From Myxococcales bacterium (GTDB lineage Bacteria > Pseudomonadota > Gammaproteobacteria > DSM-16500), in NCBI GenBank assembly GCA_903970525.1, contig CAJCIZ010000074.1, positions 1 through 39,834 of the forward strand: 39,834 nt of DNA, written 5' to 3'. Shown in pieces: positions 1 to 8,207 of this stretch (its first letter is position 1; the number at the start of each line of letters is the position of its first letter). Under the pieces are notes generated by a model that saw only the letters and a list, made by a program, of their open reading frames with translations, was not told where the DNA came from and did no database searches. The translations under genes were made by a program, and so were the position numbers.

Positions 1-1
1 T

Positions 2-457
2 AAAATGGAAGCCTGTGTTAAGCTGGGCGCTGATTATGTCATCAATTATAAGCATCAACCGCTTGAAAAAAGCATTCTCAAATTTACCAATAATCAAGGT
101 GTAGATGTGGTTCTTGATTGGGTGGGTGGTGAATATCTCGAGATGCACATGAAATTGCTGCGTAAAAATGGTCGTCTGATCTGTATTAATACCCGTGAAT
201 CAAAGCATCAATTAGATTTTGAATTATTGCTCGGAAAATGTTTAACGATAACTGGATCGTTACTGAGGCCATTACCCCTTACAGAAAAAGCGAAGATAAC
301 TCAAGAAATTGAGATGCATTTGTTACCTCTGCTAATGTCGCAACAAATTAAACCGCTTATTTCCTGCGTGATGCCATTAGAGAATGTCCAAAAAGCGCAT
401 CAGATATTGGAAGAGAGTACGCACATTGGGAAAGTCATTTTATCTGTGAATCAATAA
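2..457 (+). CDS. Zinc-type alcohol dehydrogenase / NAD(P)H quinone oxidoreductase, C-terminal part (5' end outside window)
   Basis: The reading frame is open to the left edge, so the true start lies upstream and about 151 residues of the C-terminal half are visible. The sequence carries the second half of a Rossmann domain (VKLGADYVINY, then GVDVVLDWVGGEYL and LLRKNGRLICI) and ends with the usual closing segment of medium-chain reductases (PLENVQKAHQILEESTHIGKVIL). This matches the quinone oxidoreductase (PIG3/QOR-like) branch, which reduces quinones or enals with NAD(P)H and usually lacks zinc. The substrate cannot be told from this part. It converges with the small gene on the opposite strand, with two hairpins in between. 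Confidence 0.8.
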   Translation, partial: KMEACVKLGADYVINYKHQPLEKSILKFTNNQGVDVVLDWVGGEYLEMHMKLLRKNGRLICINTRESKHQLDFELLLGKCLTITGSLLRPLPLTEKAKITQEIEMHLLPLLMSQQIKPLISCVMPLENVQKAHQILEESTHIGKVILSVNQ

Positions 458-460
458 CGC

Positions 461-519
461 ACCTTACTAGGAAAACCTAGTAGGTTGCCACCAGTAAAGA
501 TAATTAGCTTATCTACTGG
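461..519. terminator. Two adjacent hairpins between convergent genes
   Basis: The first hairpin is at 461-485, with TACTAGG and CCTAGTA around an AAAA loop, extended by ACC/GGT across one bulge. The second is at 491-519, with CCAGTA pairing to TACTGG and an inner GATAA/TTATC stem. Neither is followed by a clear T-run, so a terminator role rests mainly on the position between two converging genes. Confidence 0.4.
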
Positions 520-545
520 TTATTGATGTGAATATTTTATAGCAA

Positions 546-788
546 TTACCAACAAACTCTATGTGCTGCAATCCAAAAGCCAGCGCGATTATAGTGGCCG
601 CCTACGATTCTGCAGTTATAGCCGTTTCCATAATAGCCAACAGGGTAGTAGCCTGCTCTGTGATAACCATAACCTCGATGATAATAACCATACCCACGAC
701 GATAATAGGCCGATGCATCCATTGATCCTGCTAATAGACCAAGCAATACTAGAAAAGTGACTAGCAGCTTGGAAAACTTTCTGTTCAT
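546..788 (-). CDS. Small secreted Gly/Tyr-rich protein, unknown function
   Basis: 80 residues. The first 27 or so are a clear signal peptide (basic start, hydrophobic LVTFLVLLGLLAG core, cleavage near DASA). The mature part is a low-complexity stretch of RGYGYY/HRGYGY-type repeats with many Tyr, Gly, His and Arg residues. It ends in a more ordered segment, NCRIVGGHYNRAGFWIAAHR, followed by VCW, with two cysteines that could form a disulfide. A strong ribosome binding site (GAGGAGG) lies 5-6 bases before the ATG, and a TATAAT -10 box lies further upstream, so it is probably expressed. The family is not recognised. A surface or periplasmic location is likely. Confidence 0.65.
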   Translation of the reverse strand: MNRKFSKLLVTFLVLLGLLAGSMDASAYYRRGYGYYHRGYGYHRAGYYPVGYYGNGYNCRIVGGHYNRAGFWIAAHRVCW

Positions 789-817
789 AAATCCTCCTCG
801 ATCTTTGTTATAGATCT

Positions 818-823
818 ATTATA
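818..823 (-). promoter_or_regulatory. -10 box of the small secreted protein gene
   Basis: On the minus strand this reads TATAAT, about 30 bases before the start codon. No good -35 hexamer is seen at the usual distance. A 10-bp palindrome ATAGATCTAT (810-819) overlaps its downstream edge and could be an operator or chance. Confidence 0.4.
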
Positions 824-1070
824 AGTCTACACCTTTGCTGCAATATCGTACAAAAATAAACCATTTTTATTTTTTAAAAAGGTAAATAGTTATATAAACC
901 AAGGATCTAAAGTCATTGAAAAACATCACTATTTATAGGAGTGAATCTTATTGTTTTATATGGTTTTTTAAAGACGGACGGCCAGATGGTGCGACTTGCC
1001 TCATGCGTTGTTAGCAAAAATCCCTGGAAATTCAGATTTTCAAGATTAAGATATATCTCCTATTTTACTT

Positions 1071-1500
1071 TTGAATCCAATAAATATGATACAAAACATA
1101 CAAAATCAGCTAAACAAATTAATGATGTTCGAAAAAAGCATCCTTAATGCGAGTATTAAATTTAGACTCAATCGTTTAATAAAAAACATTCAGGAGCTGC
1201 TTGGTTCCGTTTCCGATCATTCGTCACCCGTGGCCCTTCTGCAAAAACAAATTGCCTTGATGGTGGAATGTGAATTAGATGATATTCGAAAAGGGATTGA
1301 ACCCTATGATTATTATCAAGAGAGGTTTCGCAACAGTTTATTCGTTTTGGACAATGCAAAAAATTATCGTCACCTCTCGATCGCAACATTGGGGAAGAAT
1401 AGGAACCATTAATTTATCTGTTTTTAATGAAACTGAAGCAATGACTTTAGTTAAAAACAGTCTAGAAAACACGACAGATCTCACGAAGTCAACAAAATGA
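1071..1500 (+). pseudogene. Remnant of an NB-ARC-type ATPase domain (first part of a broken NB-ARC/TPR gene)
   Basis: Two overlapping frames carry pieces of one ATPase domain. Frame 1071-1412 ends in NSLFVLDNAKN, which looks like the Walker B strand (hydrophobics then DNA). The next frame continues with KIIVTSRSQHWGRIGTINLS and then FNETEAMTLVKNSL, which resembles the sensor strand of NB-ARC proteins and the segment after it. The two motifs abut directly, so the roughly 20 residues normally between them are missing and the frame changes there. No P-loop is visible upstream, and no GLPL or winged-helix segment follows before the TPR part begins. I infer a gene decaying by deletion and frameshift. 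NB-ARC is judged from motif shape only. Confidence 0.6.
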
Positions 1501-2615
1501 TAATGATATTGCGTGATTATTCATTTATTGATGTCAATGGAAGCAATATTTCTCTACATATACTTCTACAAGAAGTCATTAAGATTCAGATGAGCATGGC
1601 AGAGAAAGATAGATTTATTACTTTAATTTTAGATGTGTTATACAATGAAATACCCGCAATTACTTGTCAACACGCTGTAGTTGAGCATTCGTTTTCTGAA
1701 ATATCTTCGCTTGTCTCCCATGCTAATGTGTTTTGTCATTATGCTATAGAAAGAACGATTAACCCAAAAAAACTCATCAACTTGTTGATAGATGCCAGTG
1801 ATTTTCGAGGGCGAACTGAAGAAAATGTTGATGAAGGCTCTGCGATGTTAGAGCGTGCAGATAAACTGATTCACTGCATACCGAATGAACTCTCTACCAT
1901 CTATAATGACCAGATTGCTAAAGTTCGATTTGCAGCTCTTAAAGATAGCAATAACTGGAATAAGGCGGTTCGAGATCTCACTGCTTTACAGTTAGAAGCT
2001 CAGAAAAAACTATCAAAAATCGAATTTATAAAGCTTGAAGAATTATTGTTATATGAGCTTATGCGACTACATATCCATTTACGAAACTTTGATGAGGCAG
2101 ATAAAATTTACAAGGCCTATCTTAAGAATCACAATGATACTGGTGCATATGCTCATGAAATTGCATGGGTCTATCATTATAAAGCCGATTATGATAAAGC
2201 GATTGAATTGTTAAGATTATCCCTTAAGCTGAAAGATGAATTTTATAAAACATCAATCAATTTACAATCTGCAATCACGAGAAGTCTATTAGGATTTTTT
2301 CTTTCGGTCCTTGGTCAAATAGAAGAGGCTATTTTTCATCTTAAGATTTCTCTAAACATCAATAACACTATAAGATCTGATCTAAAGGAAAAATTGGAGC
2401 ATCCGTTTAGAGAGATGTATTTGGGTGAAGCGCTGTTTAGGGCTGGTGACTATCGAAAAGCAAAAGAGATATTTGAAACTCTATTTTCTAAGATGAAGCA
2501 ACAGTTTAATAAAGATAAGCTGTTTAACAATTCTATTATTTTGTCGATCAGCAAAACCTATTGTCAACTTGGCATGTATAAACCTTGTTGTTGGACGGGT
2601 CAAAGAAAAAACTGA
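1497..2615 (+). pseudogene. TPR-containing fragment, N-terminal half of the helical-repeat region (frameshifted at its 3' end)
   Basis: 372 residues. It opens with RDYSFIDVNGSNISLHILLQEVIK, the segment that in NB-ARC/TPR proteins joins the ATPase to the repeats (YSLI...H.LVQ pattern). It continues with helical pairs typical of tetratricopeptide repeats, such as HEIAWVYHYKADYDKAIELL and LGEALFRAGDYRKAKEIFETL. The repeat pattern breaks off at GMYKPCCWTGQRKN and stop, while the natural continuation (LLLDGSKKKL) sits in another frame from about 2585. One lost base near 2582-2590 would explain this. No convincing ribosome binding site precedes the ATG at 1497, consistent with an internal fragment. 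It could still be expressed as a shortened TPR protein, but decay is more likely. Confidence 0.65.
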
Positions 2616-3169
2616 GCGATCCAGTCAAAGGTCTAGACACACACAATGGCGCTGGTTTGTTATTTTATCGAGGTGAAGCTCAATACTTGCAAGGAAATTT
2701 AAAGGAAGCGGACTCCGATCTAAAAGCAGCCTTCAAAACGCAAAGAACTATTTATAAAGAAACGCCCCATCCTTTTTTGACAGAAACCTTATCCTGTTTA
2801 GGGAAAGTTTATTTTTTAAATAAAGATTACTCGCAAGCAAAAAGTTATTTTATGCAAGCATTCAAAATACAAAGTGCTTATTCTTTTGTTAAATTCAATA
2901 CAATTTTAGCGGAAATTCGTAGAGAGTTATGCAAATTTCTAAGAATGAATAACAAATTTGTGGTCGCAGAGCAAGAACTTGCTTATGTATTAACGATACA
3001 ACGCAAAGCTTATCGCAATGATAATCACCCGGAAATTGCGATTACCTTAAATGAAATGGCAGAACTTGAAAATGCAAAAAACAACCCAGATCAAGCGATA
3101 AATTATCAAAAGCAAGCCCATGCTGTCTTAGCGTACAACGAGCTGACCCAACACCCTCTGTTTAAATGA
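2585..3169 (+). pseudogene. TPR-containing fragment, C-terminal part of the same broken gene
   Basis: About 194 residues in a frame that continues the repeats of the preceding fragment. Recognisable repeats include GAGLLFYRGEAQYLQGNLKEA, ETLSCLGKVYFLNKDYSQAK and ITLNEMAELENAKNNPDQAI, the last two in the long TPR form (42-residue type) often found at the end of NB-ARC/TPR proteins. There is an in-frame stop just upstream (TAA at about 2579) and only a TTG as possible start, so it is unlikely to be translated alone. It is best read together with 1071-2615 as one ancestral gene. Confidence 0.6.
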
Positions 3170-3262
3170 CTGATTGAAACGCTTTCTGGGCAAGCAATGA
3201 ATAATGACAACACAGGTAGTAAACTTCGTTTAACATAGCATTGCAAGATTGAGTGTTAGCAT

Positions 3263-3292
3263 ATGACATTCCTGCAGGATTTGTGGTATATT
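3263..3292 (+). promoter_or_regulatory. Probable sigma-70 promoter of the VOC gene
   Basis: ATGACA (3263-3268) and TATATT (3287-3292) are separated by 18 bases. Each differs from consensus by one base. The start codon follows 27 bases after the -10 box. Confidence 0.5.
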
Positions 3293-3318
3293 GCGCGTTT
3301 TTTTAGAGGAAAAATATC

Positions 3319-3801
3319 ATGTCAAACCCCGCCAAGAAGCCCACATTGACACCTTACATTTGTATCAACGGTGCAGCAGAAGCAATTGAGTTTTATAAAA
3401 AAGTATTTGGGGCGAAAGAAATTGAACGTCATTGCATGGGAGATGAGGGTAAAATTGCTCACGCTGAATTGATGTTCGGTACTACTTTAGTCATGTTAGC
3501 GGATGAATTTCCTGAATGGAATGCAAAAAGTCCTAAATCAATTGGCGGTACCCCTGTTTCTTGGGCGCTGCAAGTGCCAAATGTCGATGAAGTTTTTGCA
3601 TTAGCTATCAAAGAGGGCGCGACAGAAATACAACCATTGAAAGATCAATTTTATGGTGAACGCGCGGGTTCCGTGATTGATCCATGGGGACATATGTGGC
3701 ATGTGTCTACGCATATCGAAGATGTTTCTGAAGAAGAAATGAAAAGACGCATCGCTGAGTGGGAAAAGAACGGCGGATGTGGAGCTGACGCAACAAAATA
3801 G
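3319..3801 (+). CDS. VOC (glyoxalase/bleomycin-resistance fold) family protein, PhnB-like
   Basis: 160 residues with the two beta-alpha-beta-beta-beta units of the vicinal-oxygen-chelate fold. Unit one is TPYICINGAAEAIEFYKKVF, then EIERHCMGDEGKIAHAELMF. Unit two is PVSWALQVPNVDEVFALAIK, then GERAGSVIDPWGHMWHVSTH. The opening and the GxRxGxVxDPxGHxWxxxTH ending are typical of the PhnB-like subgroup of small cytoplasmic proteins, mostly of unknown substrate. A good ribosome binding site (GAGG, 9 bases before ATG) and a promoter precede it. It stands alone. The acidic/basic tail EEEMKRRIAEWEK is a short helix after the fold. Confidence 0.85.
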   Translation: MSNPAKKPTLTPYICINGAAEAIEFYKKVFGAKEIERHCMGDEGKIAHAELMFGTTLVMLADEFPEWNAKSPKSIGGTPVSWALQVPNVDEVFALAIKEGATEIQPLKDQFYGERAGSVIDPWGHMWHVSTHIEDVSEEEMKRRIAEWEKNGGCGADATK

Positions 3802-3840
3802 TTGCTTGGATGCATGATCATGTCAAAGAAGCGAACCAGC

Positions 3841-3900
3841 GGAGCCAAGGCGTGCTAGTTTCCAAGTTAATATTAGTGGGAAACTAGTGCGACTTGCTCC
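3841..3900. repeat. Imperfect inverted repeat downstream of the VOC gene
   Basis: Arms 3841-3863 and 3879-3900 pair over about 22 bases, with a perfect 9-bp inner part (CTAGTTTCC/GGAAACTAG) and a 15-base loop. It is followed by a small second hairpin, CGTTTT-CGT-AAAACG (3900-3914). It may end transcription of the VOC gene or be a small dispersed element. No T-run follows. Confidence 0.4.
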
Positions 3901-3992
3901 GTTTTCGTAAAACGATCATTTGAGTGATAACCCAGGATTAGGTATTATACAGCCCTTATTGAACGGTACAATGCGCCCCTGGAGCAAGCTTT

Positions 3993-5417
3993 GTGGTAGA
4001 AGAGTTTACGAAACATATCAAATCATGGTTGATCATCGTCATCCTGATAAATGTATTTTTTTTGTGCTACTCCCTCAATACGGGCGGTAATTCTGTGCTT
4101 TTTGCGACAGTTGCCAAAAATATCGTCACCAGCGGTAACTGGATTAATCTCATGGTTGATGGACAAGACTGGCTAGATAAGCCGCATTTTCCATTTTGGA
4201 TCACCGCAGCCTCATTCAAGCTGTTTGGCATCCATTCTTTTAGCTATATTCTGCCGGGCATGCTTTTTAATTTACTGGGTGCCTATTTCACGTATCGAAT
4301 CGGCAGATTTTTTTATAACTCGTCTACTGGGTTATTAGCAGCGCTCATCTACTTAACTGCACTACAAACCGTACAATCTTGTTTCGATATTAAAGCAGAA
4401 GCGTATCTGGTCGGCGAAATCATGCCTGCTTGTTATTACTGGTTACGGTATGATGCTGAAGCAAAAATAAAATACCTTGTGCTCGGTGCGTTTTTTACCG
4501 CGCTTGCCATGATGACAAAAGGATTATTTGTTCTCGTCACTATTATGGGCGGTCTCTTTTGTAGTTGGATTTACAAAAAAGAATGGCGCAATTTTGTGAG
4601 CTTGAAATGGTGGTCTGCGCTCGTTTTATCGCTTGTTTTTACGTTGCCAGAGCTTATTAGCCTTTATCTACAATTTGATGCGCACCCAGAAAAAGTCGTC
4701 TACGGTCAGACAGGTGTTTCCGGCATTGCATGGTTTTTTTGGGGAAGCCAGTTCGGCAGATTTTTCAATAATGGCTTTATTACGGGGAACAGCAAACCGT
4801 TCTTTTTCTATTATACTTTTCTGTGGGCATTTTTGCCTTGGTCGTTTATTTTTATTTTTGGATTGTTCCAAAAAATTAAAACCTATTATCGCAGCACACC
4901 CATAAACAAAACCAGATTCATTTATTTGTTTGGTTCTTTTGCCTTAACTTTTGCGCTATTCAGCGCAAGCAAATTTCAACATGAATTTTATATCAGTATT
5001 ATTTTTCCTTTTGCAGCTATTATCTGTGCTAATACCTTGTCTGATCTTTGGCAGGAGAAAAAGTGGCTTAATCGAATCTTACTCATGCAGCTCTTGCTGG
5101 GTCAGCTTTTCCTCTTGATCGTTATCGGACTGAATGCCAATGCGCTTTTAAATAGTCATTCTAGTGAGATATTTGGACAATCTGTTATGGTCCTGCTAGT
5201 ACTGATGATATTGTTCATGCTGGCTGCCTTTGTGACATTCTCATTAAACACCGTTACATTTATTAAAAGAGCCATTATTTGTCCAATATTTGCAATTCAA
5301 TGTTTCTTTATTACCCAAACCTTGTTAGTCTACTCGGCTAACAATCATCACCATACTATTATCGGAAAGCCATGGATAAACGCGACGCCATTTTTCCCTT
5401 CAAACTTTGAAGAATAG
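3993..5417 (+). CDS. Glycosyltransferase family 39 (ArnT/PMT-like) integral membrane protein
   Basis: 474 residues, with about 10-12 hydrophobic membrane segments. The first periplasmic loop holds the acidic/aromatic motif region after TM1 (ATVAKNIVTSGNWINLMVDG, then DWLDKPHFPFWITAASFKLFG), which is the hallmark of GT39 enzymes that move a sugar from a polyprenyl-phosphate carrier to lipid A, protein or another acceptor. It is shorter than ArnT (about 550 residues) and lacks most of the C-terminal periplasmic domain. The GTG start has GGAG 8 bases ahead. The DPM1-like gene that follows 24 bases later could make its lipid-linked sugar donor, an arrangement like arnC/arnT, but the actual sugar is unknown. 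Confidence 0.8.
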   Translation: MVEEFTKHIKSWLIIVILINVFFLCYSLNTGGNSVLFATVAKNIVTSGNWINLMVDGQDWLDKPHFPFWITAASFKLFGIHSFSYILPGMLFNLLGAYFTYRIGRFFYNSSTGLLAALIYLTALQTVQSCFDIKAEAYLVGEIMPACYYWLRYDAEAKIKYLVLGAFFTALAMMTKGLFVLVTIMGGLFCSWIYKKEWRNFVSLKWWSALVLSLVFTLPELISLYLQFDAHPEKVVYGQTGVSGIAWFFWGSQFGRFFNNGFITGNSKPFFFYYTFLWAFLPWSFIFIFGLFQKIKTYYRSTPINKTRFIYLFGSFALTFALFSASKFQHEFYISIIFPFAAIICANTLSDLWQEKKWLNRILLMQLLLGQLFLLIVIGLNANALLNSHSSEIFGQSVMVLLVLMILFMLAAFVTFSLNTVTFIKRAIICPIFAIQCFFITQTLLVYSANNHHHTIIGKPWINATPFFPSNFEE

Positions 5418-5441
5418 TCATAGATAGGATTAACGCTAAGA

Positions 5442-6164
5442 ATGAATAATAACGATAACACTGGATATTCAATTATCATCCCAACTTTTCGCGAATCTCA
5501 AAATGTTCCCGAGTTAGTTGCAAGAATTTCTCAAATCAAATTTGAGGAACCGTTTGAAGTGATTTTTGTCGATGACAATAGCCAAGATGGCATTGCAGAA
5601 GTGATTAGCCAATTACAAGCTCAATATCCATGGCTTAAATTAATTATTCGTTCTGAAAATAGAAGTCTCAGTGAATCGGTCATCGAAGGTTGCAAGCAGG
5701 CGCAATACGGGACTTTTATTGTTATGGATGCTGATCTTAGCCATCCACCTGAAAAAATCCCTGAGCTCATCGCAGCATTATCCATTCAAGATGTCGATTT
5801 TGTAATTGGTTCCCGTTATCAAGCCGGTGGCAGTACCGATGAGACATGGCCTGCTGCACGCAAACTCATTTCCCGAGTGGCTGCACAAATTTCGAAAACA
5901 CTTCTCTCTATTAGCGTCCAAGATTCTTTGTCAGGTTTTTTTGCAATCAGAAAGGCTAAATTTCTTGAGGCAGACAAATTAAATCCAATTGGCTGGAAAA
6001 TTGGCTTAGAGTTAATGATAAAATGTCATTGTAAAAAGATCATAGAAGTTCCTATTCGATTTTCAGAGCGTCAGCGCGGGGCTAGCAAATTGAATATTAA
6101 AGTTGTCTATAATTACATGCAGCATGTGCAGCGATTGATGTGTTATAAGCTTTCAAAAAATTAG
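5442..6164 (+). CDS. Polyprenol-phosphate glycosyltransferase (GT2, DPM1-like)
   Basis: 240 residues, a single GT-A domain without C-terminal membrane helices. Visible motifs are YSIIIPTFRESQNVPELV at the start, VIFVDDNSQDG (nucleotide binding), the metal-binding MDADLSHPPEKIPEL (DxD), the late GSRYQAGGSTDETW and SGFFAIRK, and SERQRGASKLN near the end. These place it with dolichol-/undecaprenyl-phosphate mannosyl- or glucosyl-transferases, which load a sugar on a lipid carrier at the cytoplasmic face of the inner membrane. It is co-directional with the GT39-type gene upstream, probably its partner. It ends 9 bases from the end of the gene on the other strand. Confidence 0.88.
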   Translation: MNNNDNTGYSIIIPTFRESQNVPELVARISQIKFEEPFEVIFVDDNSQDGIAEVISQLQAQYPWLKLIIRSENRSLSESVIEGCKQAQYGTFIVMDADLSHPPEKIPELIAALSIQDVDFVIGSRYQAGGSTDETWPAARKLISRVAAQISKTLLSISVQDSLSGFFAIRKAKFLEADKLNPIGWKIGLELMIKCHCKKIIEVPIRFSERQRGASKLNIKVVYNYMQHVQRLMCYKLSKN

Positions 6165-6173
6165 CCTTGCAAC

Positions 6174-8030
6174 CTACAATAATACATCTTCCCAATCATC
6201 CTTTTTGTACTTCGGATCTAGCCAGCCGCGCATGTCATCAGGCACTAAGCTCAATCGATAAATCACATCTGAATCTGAAGCATATTTCTTTTTCTCAAGT
6301 TGAATCACTGTTAGTGGTTCTATTGTTTTTCCATCTAACACAATTGCTTTTTTGCTATTTACCTTATAGTGCCCAGCAAAGTTAATTGAGATTTCTTGTT
6401 TGCCCGCAGCAACTTCTGGCGCGTAAATATAAATACTGCTCCAATAATGCTGATACTGCGTGTCTAAGTATTTTTTAATCGCAGGCGGCAGTTGATAAAA
6501 TCGGTTGTTGTTCACGTAAAGTTTAATGGGCGTCCTTTGTAAGTTAGAAATAATTTCTTGATTAGTGATAGGTGTAACATAGAGTGAGGATAACTGCATC
6601 ACAGGGAGTAATTTTTTTGTAGGCTGATATAAATATTCTAGCTCGGGCACAATGAGGTGTTTTAATCCCGGTATTGTTTGTTCTTTATTATAAAACAAGG
6701 GTTCGCCCGCCACGTAAAGACTGCCATCCGCCAACAAATGTTGAATCAAGTTAAAAGTATAGCGCTGATAACGCCCGTTAAAATCCGGCAACAGATCAAG
6801 CGTACGAAAAACGGGATAGATAATGCCGGTGAAAAATGTGATGAGTAACACTAAAAGCAAGCAAGTTTGTGCTTCTTTTTTACTAACGAGAAAATACCCG
6901 ATAACGACGGCAATCAATCCAATCAACAAATAAGCCGGCGGCAATGAATATTTACAAAATAGTTGCAATAAACTAAAAAGATATAAAACAATTAATCCTA
7001 TTGCGCCAGCTTTGCCAATGCTAATGATTTTGATACGGGTGTTGTCAAACAAAGCAAAAATCCAAGAAAAGAATGCTGTATATAATAAATAGAACGCAGG
7101 CAGCGTCACAGTTAAATTATAAGCAAATGGCTGTTTATATGAAATAAATGAAAATAATATCATCATGGCATAAACAGTAATAAAAATGCGTAATCCATAA
7201 GATGAATCTTGTGTCGGTCGCACGAACAAACTTAAAACGGCAAGCGGACATAATAAACAATACAATGGATTATTTCGTAAAATAAAATCCCAGAAAACAA
7301 AACGTGAACTAGAATAGGAATCAATCTCAGAGACGACATACGCTTCATAAAACACATTATGAAGCACAGTGTGCAAACTAGAGTAGTGCGCCCAGAATGC
7401 AATATAAGCTGCGATAGACAGACCAGCCGCGACATTAAAAGCAATAACCAGTCGCACAGCTTGCCATGAGCGATTAGTCAATAAAAAATAGGCTAGCCAA
7501 GCAATATTAGTCGCTACCCAATAGCCAAGCGCTTTTTGCGAAGCAGCGAATCCTATGCCTAGACAAATCCCCGCCAAAAAATATTTATTTTCAAAAATAA
7601 AAATGACGCTAATCAAGCAAAACCAATAGGCGATAATATCGACACGAATTTCAGTGGAATAATTAATAAAAAATTGTGTGAAAATAATCAATGCCAAACT
7701 GATTAAAATGGCCTTCGTCGGGAAAAATTTCTGTAACCAAATTGCGGTGCCTGCGAGAAATACAGTATTAATGACTGCGATAAAAGCTTTCGTATACAGT
7801 AAAGGTGTAATAACGCCATGGAAAAAATAAAGCGGCAGCGAAAGAATATAATAGCCCAACACAGTTTTATAAGGAGAAAAATCACGATAAGGCAACAAAG
7901 ATTTAAATTGATACGTATGATAAGACAGCCATAAATCATCGACGGATAAAATAGTATAAGCAATAAAACAAAGCTGTATGGCAAAATAGGCCACGCAAAG
8001 TAATCCTATACTTTTATTGTCCGCTCGCAC
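6174..8030 (-). CDS. Large GT-C-like membrane protein with C-terminal soluble domain
   Basis: 618 residues. Residues 1 to about 400 contain roughly a dozen membrane segments, with an early DDLWLSYHTYQFKSLLPYRD loop whose paired acidic residues resemble the catalytic loop of GT-C glycosyltransferases (GT39/GT83 and related). The last 200 residues are soluble and contain GRYQRYTFNLIQHLLADGSL, then a probable beta-rich tail (SINFAGHYKV, KAIVLDGKTIEPLTVIQLE). The start is GTG, supported by GGAGAG 5 bases upstream. It lies convergent to the GT2 gene, in a small neighbourhood of envelope-sugar genes. The exact family is not recognised. A sugar transferase using a lipid-linked donor is likely. Confidence 0.6.
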   Translation of the reverse strand: MRADNKSIGLLCVAYFAIQLCFIAYTILSVDDLWLSYHTYQFKSLLPYRDFSPYKTVLGYYILSLPLYFFHGVITPLLYTKAFIAVINTVFLAGTAIWLQKFFPTKAILISLALIIFTQFFINYSTEIRVDIIAYWFCLISVIFIFENKYFLAGICLGIGFAASQKALGYWVATNIAWLAYFLLTNRSWQAVRLVIAFNVAAGLSIAAYIAFWAHYSSLHTVLHNVFYEAYVVSEIDSYSSSRFVFWDFILRNNPLYCLLCPLAVLSLFVRPTQDSSYGLRIFITVYAMMILFSFISYKQPFAYNLTVTLPAFYLLYTAFFSWIFALFDNTRIKIISIGKAGAIGLIVLYLFSLLQLFCKYSLPPAYLLIGLIAVVIGYFLVSKKEAQTCLLLVLLITFFTGIIYPVFRTLDLLPDFNGRYQRYTFNLIQHLLADGSLYVAGEPLFYNKEQTIPGLKHLIVPELEYLYQPTKKLLPVMQLSSLYVTPITNQEIISNLQRTPIKLYVNNNRFYQLPPAIKKYLDTQYQHYWSSIYIYAPEVAAGKQEISINFAGHYKVNSKKAIVLDGKTIEPLTVIQLEKKKYASDSDVIYRLSLVPDDMRGWLDPKYKKDDWEDVLL

Positions 8031-8106
8031 AATGACTCTCCATTACGTCAAATTTCGAGTATAATATACATCAGCTGTTCCCGCTAACATTACGCGATGG
8101 GGGTTT

Positions 8107-8140
8107 CTTAAGGGGGAGAATCGCGATTCTCCCCCTTAAG
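8107..8140. repeat. Perfect 34-bp palindrome upstream of the IscS-like gene
   Basis: The half-site CTTAAGGGGGAGAATCG is followed immediately by its exact reverse complement, with no spacer. It lies between divergent genes, so it is not placed as a terminator. It would be in the 5' leader of the desulfurase mRNA if the TATAAT at 8060-8065 is used. It could be an operator, a transcript-stabilising stem or a mobile-repeat relic. Confidence 0.75.
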
Positions 8141-8145
8141 TGCAA

Positions 8146-8164
8146 GCACAAGCTTTGCTTGTGC
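8146..8164. repeat. Perfect 8-bp stem hairpin adjoining the palindrome
   Basis: GCACAAGC and GCTTGTGC enclose a TTT loop, only 5 bases after the 34-bp palindrome. Together they make a double stem-loop 43 bases before the desulfurase start codon. Confidence 0.6.
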
Positions 8165-8207
8165 GCAGCATATAAAATCATTCTGGAGTCCAAAGCTATT
8201 TAAGCCT

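Noticed and set aside
563-760. Open frame of 65 codons on the plus strand
   Set aside because: It lies opposite the small secreted protein gene, which has a signal peptide and a strong ribosome binding site. This frame is a shadow.
941-1147. Open frame of 68 codons upstream of the broken NB-ARC/TPR gene
   Set aside because: No ribosome binding site, no recognisable motif (no P-loop) and overlap with the pseudogene frame. There is not enough to call a gene.
989-3897. Shared 11-mer GTGCGACTTGC at 989-999 and 3887-3897, flanking the pseudogene
   Set aside because: An 11-base match is expected many times by chance in 40 kb, and similarity does not extend outside it.
3993-6164. Calling the GT39 and GT2 genes arnT and arnC
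   Set aside because: Lengths and gene context differ from the arn operon, and the sugar cannot be read from the sequence. Only family level is supported.
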